DNA of 64,000 bases, taken from assembly GCA_049999765.1 (NCBI GenBank), contig JBNGIQ010009470.1, positions 1 to 64,000 of the forward strand, given 5' to 3'. The notes below the pieces were generated by a model. That model was not told where the DNA came from. It ran no database searches and saw nothing but the letters and a program-made list of their open reading frames with translations. The position numbers and the translations under genes were made by a program. The DNA comes from Phaeoceros laevis (lineage: Eukaryota; Anthocerotophyta; Anthocerotopsida; Notothyladales). Shown piece by piece: positions 41,207 through 51,900 of this stretch (positions are counted from its first letter, which is position 1; every line of letters begins with the position of its first letter).

Positions 41207-42231
41207 CAAGCACGTAATAAAGACTTTCTCTTCTTCGTCTTCTCCATTCGCAAGTGTCTTTTATGAGTGTGAGTCGCACCTCCATTTGATGCTTCAACAT
41301 TTGTCATTTATGGGGAAGGTAATTATCGACTTCACACAATGTCTAGTAGTTCACCAATCAAATTTTTGAGAGCAGATTCCAGTTTGTTTAATGCAGGATA
41401 TTTGGCACTATTTAGTATTTACTATTTACCTTGAAAACGATATAAATATTGATAAACTACAAAGCATATTCTAGATTTAACATTATGGGAATGTGTTTCC
41501 AAACTTTCCATAGTGGGTTCCCGAAACCTTGGTTAGTGTGAAAAGAAAGGAGTTTGTCATGATTAAGACACAAAGTAATATGACAATGAGACAACTATAG
41601 ATGAGAAAGAAAAATAGAACTTTGTGTTTATGTTCCATAAGTTTGAAGAAAGGATCAATGGATTCTTACCCACAAGTGTGAAGAAAGGATGTCATCAATG
41701 GATTCCTAGTGTACATAATAAGAAATTAAGAACATGACGCTAAGTTTGTTTCACTTTCCTACGGGGATCAAAAAGAGAATATTTATTTGCAGCCTCACTA
41801 GAACCACGTGGTATATCCGGACTTTGTAGGGTTGGTTGAACTTGGTTCATACAGGTAAAGAGTGGTAGTGGATTTGTTCCTCCCCAGTCCGCACATGGAA
41901 CCAACTGTACATGTATGCTAGAGGTCGGACCTACCACAGATGACCTGAGAGTGGCGTTCATGATATCCCTGGATTTAGGGTGGGCAAATCTGTCGTCAAG
42001 ACTCAAGACTCAAATGCCTTATCTCTGTTTCACGAATTCAAATTCAAATTCCAAGCCCAACGATCTGTTTGCTAACCAAGCCCCTCCCTCCTTGGTGCAT
42101 CGATATCTAATTATGGTTCTCCACAAAAGGACAGCATGCTCCCTGCGCAGCAGCAAGACTCGAGCAGGACTCAACTCATTTTTAAAGCTTTATAGGATTT
42201 ATCCTACCAAAAAAAAGCTGGACGCGTGCTC
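41207..42231. other. AT-rich intergenic stretch
   Basis: Promoter side of the LRR receptor kinase and 3' flank of the PPR gene. A near repeat AAGAAAGGAT(G/C)(A)TCAATGGATTC occurs at about 41648 and 41683. No gene is visible. Confidence 0.5.
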
Positions 42232-45093
42232 CTAGCTATCATCGGGTCTGTCTCCTGCCACGGAGTAGAGAGGGTGTATGCACTCATCCTCCATCCTGAG
42301 GTTAAGGTTTCGGAGCTGGGAATGTATGTGCTGGCTCTCGGAATGTTCCGCATCCCCCACCAAGAATACATGTACAGTTCCGCAGAAATCAGTCCACCAG
42401 CTCTGGCCTGGCTGCTTCCATGCTCCCAGTGTTGCTTTCTGAGTCCTGATCTGCTGCGCTGCCTCCCACATCTGAGCTGCTGCATAGATGTTCGACATCA
42501 AGACATATGCAGCAGCGTCACTTTGGTCCAACTTTATTGCACATTCGAACGCCTGTCGTCCAAGCTCCACGTTACACCGTGTTTGACAAGCACCAAGCAC
42601 AGTTTTCCACAACACACTATCAGGTTCGTAAGGCATACTGTTAACCATCGCCATTGCTTTGTCCACTTGACCTGCACGGGCAAGGAGATCAACCACACAG
42701 GCATAGTGGTCCATGGTTGGAGTGATGCCAAAGTCTTTGCTCATGGCTTCGAAGTACTCTTGGCCCTCGCTCAAAAGACCAGCAGAACTGCATACTCTGA
42801 GGATGCTAACAAAGGTGCTGACCTCGGGCTGTGTGCCTCTTTCCTTCATCTGCTCAAAGAGATTGAAGACAAGCCCACTCTCTCCTTGACGGGCATATCC
42901 TGCAATCAATACATTCCATGTGACAGTGTCTGGTGTGGGCAATGCATCAAATACCTGCTGTGCATCAACCATGCTACCACATTTACCATACATGTCAATA
43001 AGACTACTAGCCATGTATAGATCATTTGCTCCACGCGGCGTTTTCAAAATCTGCGCATGAATTTTTCTCCCCATCTCCAGTCCTGCCACCACACTGCAAG
43101 CCTTAAGTGCACCAACAAATGTTCGGTCATTGGGCACCACACCGTCCTGTTGCATCCGTGTGTACAATTGTAGAGCCACCTCACCCTCTTCCATCTGTGC
43201 GTACCCTAAGATCATGGTACTCCAAGAAATGACATCACGATTAGGCATCTTCTCAAAAACATGCCTACCTTCCACCAGACTCCCACATTTGGCATACACA
43301 TCCACCAACATGTTGGCCACAAATATGTCAGTTTCCATCTCACCCTTCACTACCTCTGCATGGATAACTCTAACTTGCTCCAAGCACTGACTTTTGTGCA
43401 GTATTTCATCATCATTCTCGCCCTGCTCAAATGCTGCAAGGTTACTACAAGCCTTGAGTGCACCGACAAGTGCCCGGGCATCTGGAACCAGCCCTTGGTT
43501 TCGCATCTCTTTGTACAACTGCAGAGCCACTTCACCATCTTCCATTTGAGCGTACCCTAAGATCATAGTAGTCCAGGAAGCCACATTTCGGTGAGGCATC
43601 TTCTCAAAAACAAGCCTAGCATCAACCATGCTCCCACATTTTGCATATAGGTCCACTAGTGTGGTTCCTAAGAATACGTCAAATTTTATCCCACTCTTCA
43701 CTATGTGTGAGTGGATAACTTTAAGTTGCTTCAGGCGTTGTTTTGTTACTAAGATCCCATCGGCTGGACTCCACTCTTTCAAGGCTGCCAGACTGGCGCA
43801 AGCTTTCAGCGCACCAACAAATGTTCGGTCACTGGGTACCACTCCTTCCTTCTGCATCATAGCATACATCTGCAGACCAACTTCACCCTCTCCAATGTTG
43901 GCATACCCCGAGATCATGGTATTCCAGGAAATTACGTTGCGCTGAGGCATCCTGTCAAAAACAGTCCTAGCATCCACAAGGCTCCCGCATTTGGCATACA
44001 CATCTACTAACATGTTCCCTACAAAGACATCTGATTCAAATTTCCCTTTCCGTACATCTGAGTGGATTGCTCTAACATGTTCCAGGCAACGTCGCCTTGC
44101 AAGTATGGCATCACCGCTGTGATGCCCTTTCATGGCACCCACACTAATACACGCCTTGAGGGCACCTACAAACACTCGAGCATCAGCTGCAACCCCTTCC
44201 AGTTTCATCCGTGCATACAACTGCAGACCAATTTCACCCTGTGTTGTCTCAGCATACCCTAAAATCATGGCAGTCCACGCAACAGCATTGCGCTTGGGCA
44301 TCTGCTCGAACACCTGCCTTGCATCAACCATGCTCCCACATTTTGCATACAAATCCACCAACGTGGTTGCAACAAAGACGTCTGACTCAAACTGACTCTG
44401 CATCACCTGTGAGTGAATAACTCTAACTTCTGCTAGGCGTCTGTTTGTCACTAGTATCTTGTGAGCTTCATTTTCCCCTTCAAACGCTGCCAGGCTACTG
44501 CAGGCTTTCAGGACACCAACAAATGTTCGGTCATTGGGTACTACACCTTCATGTTGCATTCTGGCATACAGTTGCAAAGATACTTCACCCCTCTCCCTCT
44601 GAGCGTACCCTAAAATCATAGCATTCCAGGAAATCACATTACGCTTGCGCATCTTCTCAAACAAATGCCTAGCATCCACCAGGCTTCCACACTTGGCATA
44701 CACATCAAGAAGCATGTTCTCCACAAACACGTCAGACTCGAACCCACTTTTGACCACCTCACATTGAATGCGCTTGGCAGTTTCAAGATCCTGCAAGCTC
44801 CTGCATGCCTTCAATACAGCGATGAAGGTATATGAACTGGGTCTAATACCTTCTTCTCGCATTTCCTTGTAGATTGTGAGAGCCTGTCTACCTTTCCCTG
44901 ATTTCACATGCCGTGATATAAGTGCAGTCCATGAAAACTCATCCTTGGGAAGCGGGTGTGTGTAAACAACATTTCCAGCTCTACAACAAAGCCTATCTCC
45001 ATGAAGTCTCTTGGATGACATCTCCGTTTTTAACACCTCGACCGCCCATACTGGAGTTTGCCAGATGCGCACCTGCATGGCCTTTCTCCCCAT
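42232..45093 (-). CDS. PLS-class PPR protein with E/E+ domain, no DYW
   Basis: An intronless ORF; the first ATG in frame is at 45093, giving 953 residues. There are about 20 PPR motifs in P-L-S order. Phrases such as FESDVFVENMLLDVYAKCGS, ARHLFEKMRKRNVISWNAMI and MQHEGVVPNDRTFVGVLKAC recur every about 105 residues, each long unit carrying a lineage-typical insertion before the x-V-x-x-I-H-S-x-V motif. The C-terminus has E1/E2 motifs (DSVLWKTVLGACQTRCNVEL, AAYVLMSNIYAAAQMWEAAQ) and an E+-like tail GTVHVFLVGDAEHSESQHIH, then stops: no DYW deaminase. Such proteins bind organellar RNA and recruit a separate deaminase for C-to-U editing. No clear transit peptide is seen in the first 40 residues. 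The repeats are very alike, pointing to internal duplication. Confidence 0.9.
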   Translation of the reverse strand: MGRKAMQVRIWQTPVWAVEVLKTEMSSKRLHGDRLCCRAGNVVYTHPLPKDEFSWTALISRHVKSGKGRQALTIYKEMREEGIRPSSYTFIAVLKACRSLQDLETAKRIQCEVVKSGFESDVFVENMLLDVYAKCGSLVDARHLFEKMRKRNVISWNAMILGYAQRERGEVSLQLYARMQHEGVVPNDRTFVGVLKACSSLAAFEGENEAHKILVTNRRLAEVRVIHSQVMQSQFESDVFVATTLVDLYAKCGSMVDARQVFEQMPKRNAVAWTAMILGYAETTQGEIGLQLYARMKLEGVAADARVFVGALKACISVGAMKGHHSGDAILARRRCLEHVRAIHSDVRKGKFESDVFVGNMLVDVYAKCGSLVDARTVFDRMPQRNVISWNTMISGYANIGEGEVGLQMYAMMQKEGVVPSDRTFVGALKACASLAALKEWSPADGILVTKQRLKQLKVIHSHIVKSGIKFDVFLGTTLVDLYAKCGSMVDARLVFEKMPHRNVASWTTMILGYAQMEDGEVALQLYKEMRNQGLVPDARALVGALKACSNLAAFEQGENDDEILHKSQCLEQVRVIHAEVVKGEMETDIFVANMLVDVYAKCGSLVEGRHVFEKMPNRDVISWSTMILGYAQMEEGEVALQLYTRMQQDGVVPNDRTFVGALKACSVVAGLEMGRKIHAQILKTPRGANDLYMASSLIDMYGKCGSMVDAQQVFDALPTPDTVTWNVLIAGYARQGESGLVFNLFEQMKERGTQPEVSTFVSILRVCSSAGLLSEGQEYFEAMSKDFGITPTMDHYACVVDLLARAGQVDKAMAMVNSMPYEPDSVLWKTVLGACQTRCNVELGRQAFECAIKLDQSDAAAYVLMSNIYAAAQMWEAAQQIRTQKATLGAWKQPGQSWWTDFCGTVHVFLVGDAEHSESQHIHSQLRNLNLRMEDECIHPLYSVAGDRPDDS

Positions 45094-45396
45094 CGGTCCC
45101 AAATTTGGACACTTGTGATGTAGCTGAAAATGGAATCAGCCGCCTTGTGAGTCCACAAACAAAGATATTTGTCATCACAGAAGGACCGGAATAACAGTAT
45201 GCTACTAACCTGGCAAATGTTCCAGTCAGTCAACCCCTTGGTAGACCACTTCAATACCAGCTCATCTGGGATATGGCTCCCAAGGAAAGATCTGCCAACG
45301 AAAGTAGACATCAAGCGACGAGAATCTACAACAACTGGCTCCTGCAATCTGCGGAGCCTTCCCCCATACTGCACAGGGTGAAAATATGGACAAGTG

Positions 45397-46557
45397 TCAC
45401 TGGTAGTCCACACATGAACACTTTCCATTGTTGTACGTATGAAAGTGGTTGGCATCTTAAATTCTGGCTAATCTTGGAAAGCAAGGCACTGGGCTTGCGC
45501 AAATCATCTTCTTGCTGTGCCCAGAAAATGTATCCCTACTTGCAATATCAGATGTGTTTCGCAAACACAAAGTCAGGGTGGGATACATATCCTTCTTTCT
45601 TTATTTTGGCATACAGACCCCCAAGGTTTGCACAGATATCCCGGCTATCGAGTGGTCTGCATCTCCTGCAGCAAAAGCATGCATAATTCCCCTAATGTCA
45701 GTCCATTGGCTTTGTCCCGGCTGCTTCAAAGCTTATGTCTTGACTCTCATTGACTGAATCTCCATTGCATCTTCCCATGTGAGCAGCCTCATAAATGTTT
45801 CACATCAAGACGTATGGTGCAGCATCCGTTTTACCCAACCTCGCCGCACATTCAAGCGCCTCCCTTCCAAGCTCCACATTGCTCCACTTTCTGCAAACAC
45901 CAAGTACTGTATGCCACACTGCACTGGTTGGAAAGGCATGCTTCTCAACATCATCATTGCCTGATCCACCAGCCCTGCACGGCCGAGGAGATCAATCATG
46001 CAAGTGTAATCGTCCCTGATAGGAATAGTGTCATACTCTGTCGTCGTACACTCAAAGCACTGTTGACCCTTGTCCACTAGACCCAGATGATTACACACGA
46101 TGAGGACGCTAAGCAAAGCGGTACTATCTGGCTGTATGCTCTGCTGCCTTATCTTCTCAAACAACCGGAAGACAGGTGTGCTCTGTCCTTGGTGAGCATA
46201 TCCTGCAATCAATGCATTCGATGTCACCACGTCCTTATTGGGGACATCATGGTCAATCTTCTCAAACACAAGCCGAGCATCCAAAAGGCTGCCACATTTT
46301 GCGTATAGTCTGACCAGGGCAGCTGCTACGTTTGTATCCATGCCACTTTGCGCTATATGGCCATGAATTTTACGACCACTCCCCAGGTCCTGCAGGCTCC
46401 TGCAAGCCTTCAACGCGGCAACAACGGCTTCTGAGCTCAGGTTTCCTTCACATTTTCTCATTTCATCGTAAATTCTGAGGGCCTGTCTACCTTGCCCAGA
46501 TATGGTATGTCTCGACATGAAGTACAGCCCCGAAGAGCTGGTCCCGTTGAGTAACAA
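45397..46557 (-). pseudogene. PPR-DYW pseudogene with frameshifts and stops
   Basis: The open part from 46557 encodes PPR motifs (GRQALRIYDEMRKCEGNLSS, LKACRSLQDLGSGRKIHGHI, AALVRLYAKCGSLLDARLVF, DDYTCMIDLLGRAGLVDQAM). Near 45915-45930 the reading frame shifts: the E-motif continues in another frame as VWHTVLGVCRKWSNVELGRE, then ECAARLGKTDAAPYVLM, followed by a stop. Farther on, DYW-domain fragments appear in different frames: WTDIRGIMHAFAAGDADHS and finally DANHFHTYNNGKCSCVDYQ with a TGA at 45397-45399. At least three disruptions make function unlikely. Its E-motifs resemble the neighbouring PPR-E gene, so the two are probable tandem duplicates. DYQ replaces the terminal DYW. Confidence 0.75.
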
Positions 46558-46634
46558 CTAGTCTAGGTCAGCAGCAGTTCTTTCTGGGTTGGCTTCTCCT
46601 CGCGTCTTCGGTTTCCGCGAGCACCTTGTCCAAA

Positions 46635-47994
46635 ATGGTGCGCTGCCACTTCCATCTGTCCATCTGTGCCCGCTCTTTGCCTGTGACTGCAAAATTGTAG
46701 CTGTGCTGTGTGCATGAAACGTGGGGATGTAGGTATGGATCGATCGGTAGTCTGCTCCCTTCAGAGCGCCCTGATCCATGCTCCCTACATCTGGTTGCGT
46801 GTCACTGTATGAGCTCGATTTTGGTTGGCTTGTGATGAACAGGTGAAGTATGCCAAGGAACCCGACAACCCGACCAAAGGTATGAATTCCAGTTGTACCC
46901 TTGCGCAGTTCAGCGTCCTTCAGCTGCATTGCCAGCTGCTGACTTTTATTCACTGACTTAGCTGCTCTGCCTCTGCCCAGCCTGCAAGGCGAGGGGTTCT
47001 GATCTACGGGTGCATTTCAAGGTGAGACCTGTTTCTGTATCTTTGTTGAGGAGCCCACTGTGCAGATAAATGTCGAGAGACCTGTTTACCCTGATTTCTG
47101 CTGGCTGTGAGAGCCACAGCACCTCATGTATGTGTAGGATTTTTTTGTCAGAACACTCGAGAGACAGCGCAGGCTATTAAGAAGATGGGTCTTGACAAGG
47201 CCAAAAGGTTCTTGGAGGATGTCGTAGCTCACAAGCAGGCTGTTCCTTTCCGCCGCTTCTGCGGTGGTGTAGGTCGAACAGCTCAGGCTAAAGCCAGGCA
47301 CTCCAATGGGCAAGGACGCTGGCCTGCGAAGTCTGCAACCTTCCTGCTCGGTCTGTTGAAGAACGCTGAAAGCAATGCAGAGGTAAGGCTCCGTCATGGG
47401 TGCAGTTGCGTGATTTTGCAAGTAATCCAACACTGCCCGAAATGTTTATGTAAGGTCAGTGCCAAGCTTGGCACCATCACCAGGAAGGTTCAAAGATTCA
47501 TGGTTCTGCTGTTTGTTGCCTCCTCATAGCTGTGGTTGTATGTCATGTTCAGGTGAAGGGGTTGGATGTTGCTACTCTTTTTGTCTCGCACATCCAGGTC
47601 AACCAGGCCCAACAACAACGCAGAAGAACTTATCGTGCTCATGGACGAATTAACCGTATGTCAATCTGGCTTTTTTTTTGTTCATTTCTTTTTAGTATTG
47701 AAGCCCCTGCTTGCGCAATTCTGACGCCAAGTTGGTCTGTTGCAGCTTACATGTCCTCTCCTTGCCACATCGAACTTGTCCTTTCTGAACAGGAAGCGCC
47801 GGTAAAAAAGGAGGTGAGATCATGCAGAAACCTTTGGTCCTTGATGCCACTAATTTTTTCCTCGAGTTGCATGCCGTGTGGAGTCTGGGCCCAGGGTACT
47901 GTCTCACCCCAATGTGTATCTCCAGGCTGATGTTGAAGGAGTTAAAAAGTTCCAGAGGGGGCAAGGCCGCCTGCGCAGTGGCACAAGTTCCTAA
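46635..47994 (+). CDS. RPL17: 60S ribosomal protein L17 (uL22)
   Basis: Seven exons with matching phases: 46635-46637 (the ATG alone), 46843-46879, 46981-47021, 47152-47382, 47553-47655, 47746-47813, 47926-47994; 183 residues. Sequence order matches eukaryotic L17 throughout: [138 protein letters not shown]. The protein lines the polypeptide exit tunnel of the large subunit and interacts with 26S rRNA domains. The start codon placement on its own tiny exon right before a GT donor is inferred: no ATG lies in frame in the second exon. The C-terminal tail ([14 protein letters not shown]) is divergent, as is usual for this protein. Confidence 0.9.
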
Positions 47995-48975
47995 GAAGTT
48001 TGGCCTTCCCTGTCTTAGCTGCAGTCCTTGTTTTCTCGATTGTTATACTTAGGTAACACCTAGTTCTGTTTGCCTCGGGTGAGCCTTTCCGGTTCCGGAA
48101 TTTTGACAACGGTTCAGGTTTGTCTAATCAAATGTATGCACAGCGTATTTCGCACTTCCTACTCAGCACAGAAGGTTGCTGTGGACGCTCGTCATTATTT
48201 CTAGAGACATGTATGGCTTGGGCTGGACTGCTTCTGCACTGTTCTGCATTGCAAGGGATCATGCACTTGCATGGCGTATTTATCACGAAGGGCCCTGGCA
48301 GCCACATCCTCCACTCGACTGTAGATGCATGTGGCTACAAAAATGTCTGGCTTCCACAGTTCCAGCCGCTCCTTCAGAGCTCCTGCACGTGCTACAGGGG
48401 GCAAACCAGCACGCAAGAAGCTCGATGATGAAGCTATTTCCCAAAAGCGTCATCGTTTTGCTTAGAAAGCTTTCAATCAAAGGAGATATCGTTAGTCACC
48501 TGCCGTGCAGCATCTAGGGTGCCCTTTGTTACCTCGCTGTGGCTCCTTAGCCAACCAAACACCATAAGTAAACTTCTTCTTCTTCTCGCACGATATCCTC
48601 ATCATCATCGTGCTTACAGAGCTTTGAACGTTAGATGTGGAATGGAACACGGTCCATTCCCTTCGATTCCCGTTCCTATAAGCCATGGCCAAGACCAAGT
48701 AAATAGCTTCGCGCACAATAAGTTATCGTGCAACGGTGTGCATATAATTATCCTTACAAACCGGGCGTTTTCTTTTTGTCACAAGACCGCCTGGAAAAAG
48801 TTACCAAGAAAGTCATCAAGTGCGGTAGTTATCAGGCCATAGGTGTAGTTATAAAGCCATGATGTATGTTCTAGTTTTTTGCGGAGCATTCGTAAGAGTG
48901 GGCCTCCCTCCGAAGTAGCCTTCCTGAAAAATAAGGCAATCTTTCTACTTTGTTCTACACCGCCAAGATTCGAGC
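47995..48975. other. Intergenic stretch between RPL17 and the PKG-like gene
   Basis: 3' flank of RPL17 and promoter region of the kinase gene; no coding sequence could be supported. Confidence 0.5.
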
Positions 48976-51900
48976 ATGGGGGATGACTCGGACTCGGAAG
49001 GAACTTGCCCAACACCAACTTCACCAACATCTAGTCCCGGGTTTCAATCAGGTATGGAACCTGTAAAGCTTACCTGAGCAAAAGTTTTCCAGTACAAATT
49101 TACTGAAAATCGTGAGGAGAGACTCTAAGGTAATCGTTCTTGAGTTTTCTGGAAGGGTCTTTCCTGGCCCTCAAGGAGAAGGTCCTGTGCTTGGCTGAAA
49201 CGTCATGCCAGATTGATACTCCCACTGCGTTGTGGTTTGCGCAGGTTCAGGAGATGACTTGGTCAAATACGTTGAGGCTGCGGTGCTAACTTGTGCCACT
49301 GCCAATGTCGAGGCCGTGAAGATAATTCTCAGAGTACGTCCTTGGAAGCATTCCTGTTTACATGTCTCCCATACGCACTAGTAGTGAGAATCTGCGTTGA
49401 TACTTGCTTCATTTGACATCCACATGTACAACATACAGAGACTCAGTGAAGCAGCCGAGGATGAAGTCACGCGTTTGGTTGAGGAACTTTGCGGACTTTT
49501 CGAGCGTTTCAACTTTCGCCAAGTAACCATGATCAAGCAAGCCTTGAGTTTGTTTCTGGCAGGAGAAACGTTGGATGTGCATGGCATAGACAAGGTGCAG
49601 ACCGGCCTGCTTACTGTGACAACTTTAAGAGGTCTTGCAAATTCTACAGAATTGCTGGACAACAGCCTACAATTGACTACTATGGTTCAGGTTTGCGAGG
49701 ATGTAGAGTTTCAAGAAGGAATTCAAAGAGTCCTTAGCTACCTTCCTGGGAAACCGAGCAGTCCAGCCAGCACAGATGTAGCAGGGGAGGCTGCCACTCA
49801 AGGTGCAGCTATTTCTCTGCAAAGGGATGGGGATGCCAGTTCCATCTTGTCCGCCGCTGTTGAATCTACGTCCCCCGGAGAGCTTAGAGTGCAAACTGTA
49901 AATACCTCTTCAAGCCCAGGAACTGGCATTGCGGAAACCAGCTCTGCAACTGTTCAATCTCTGAGCAGGACTAGGCATGAAGGCCATCTTTTTCTGTAGT
50001 CTGTTTATTTGAAAGTGGTTATTTGTACTCCCGCGTCCTGCTTAACTAGGCTTCCTGCAGAAAATGTCCACCGCCTCATACAGGAGTGACCATACTTTGT
50101 GCGTGATATGTCTGCCTGTTTGATCGATGTAGGAAGGCACAAGATCGGGAGAGAAACTGGTCAGAGTCATGGAAACGAGCTGTTAGGGGGGTCTTGAAGA
50201 AGCACCACCGGGAAAGGATCAGGTCAGCGACGTCTCCACGGCAGACCTAGCTGGACACCAGTTTCCCTCGTCTAACTTGAGATGGCCCTGTTACAGAGAC
50301 AAAGCACTGAGACGGATGCAAGCGGGCCCTCGAAGGATCATACCAAAATCTGATGCGACAAAAGAACGACTGCGCAAAATTCTAGGGTGAGTGATAACAG
50401 ATGAAGCAAGGAACTTGACTAGCTGGAGAGCACGCTACCACATTGCCCTGTATGACTCATCGAAGTATGTTGCACCAGTGACAATTTTCTCTTCGGTGAT
50501 CTGGAAGCTGCTTTAAGGGAGGAAATTATAGACGCTTTTCAGGATGTTCGGATAGCACCTGGCACGGAGATAATCAAGCAGGGTGACGTTGCTGACAACT
50601 TCTACATAATCGTAGGTCGATGTTGCTAAGTGTATCCTGAGCTCACCTCCTTTTCTCAGTGTTCTCTGTGAAGCAAGATTCTGTTGGCCTTTGCGTACCT
50701 CGAGTCATGTGACATGCGTCTAAATTCATTGTTTCCTTTTGTAACACAGGATGTTGGGGAAATCGACATTCTCGCTAAAAAGGCAAGCACTAGAGGCGAT
50801 TTTTCACACGGGAACTCACGATGTTTACCCTTACCAGAAGTGCACTTTCATGCTGTCTGTTAATGTGTGATCGCTTATAACTCCTATTTGTGAAATTTGG
50901 ATCACCATATGCAGGGAAACGAGCCCCCAACACTGTTGAGGTCGAAAGGTGCAGGCGAAAGCTTTGGAGAGCTTGCTCTTATGTACGACAATGTTCGGAA
51001 TGCAACTTGTCAAGCAACTACATATACGTTGTTGTGGGCTGTGAATCGAGCAACCTTTAAGTCAATCATGGGGCGACACTTAACTGGTTCACCAACAGCA
51101 CAGGTCCCGCCCCCAATCTGAAGTATTGTATATAACCGGATATTAGTAGTCAGCAGCGAAGATGCAAACTCAGCAGACCATGAATTGCATCGTTGCAGGT
51201 GTTGAGAGAAGCACCGGTTCTGAAAAAGCTATCGACAAGAGAGATTGTCAACTTGAGCACCCAGTGCAGCATTACCACTTTTCAGCGGGGCCAGACTGTA
51301 CTGCCAGCGGGTGTGACTATGGACAAGGTACTGTCAGATTAAGCTGGTTCAGATCAACTGGACTCTGTTCATACTCCCGTTCACCTGAATAGATGAGCAT
51401 GCCATTACAGGTGTATCTTATTCAAGATGGTCAAGTAAGGGTAAGCAGGGGTGCAAGTCGAGAGACTGTGGCGGTAATGAACCGCCTGGAGGTCTTGGGT
51501 GAGGCACTATTGTTAAATGCAGAGGGGGTGAACCAATGGAACTACGTTGCTTCTTCAGAACATGTAACTTCTGGAAAGTTTATCACTCGTCATCTGGGGG
51601 GTCATCCTAAAAGCACCTTGGGCTACGATTATTCATAACATACCTGTCTTTTTGAAAATTATTGCTCAGGTCACCATTATCATCATGGACAGGACTCTAC
51701 TGACCTCCGAGATATTGGACAACATGAGAAAGGGGTTGCAGACCCAACATGTTACTTTGGCTTTACAGCGTGTACCAGCTTTTCTGGAGCTCAGCTTTCA
51801 AAAGCATGCGCGTTTAGCAGAAGCCTTCATAGAAACATGTCACTTGAATGGTAAGAGAAGTTTCTGGGCTGACACTTCAGTGGTTTTCTGGCTCTTCAAA

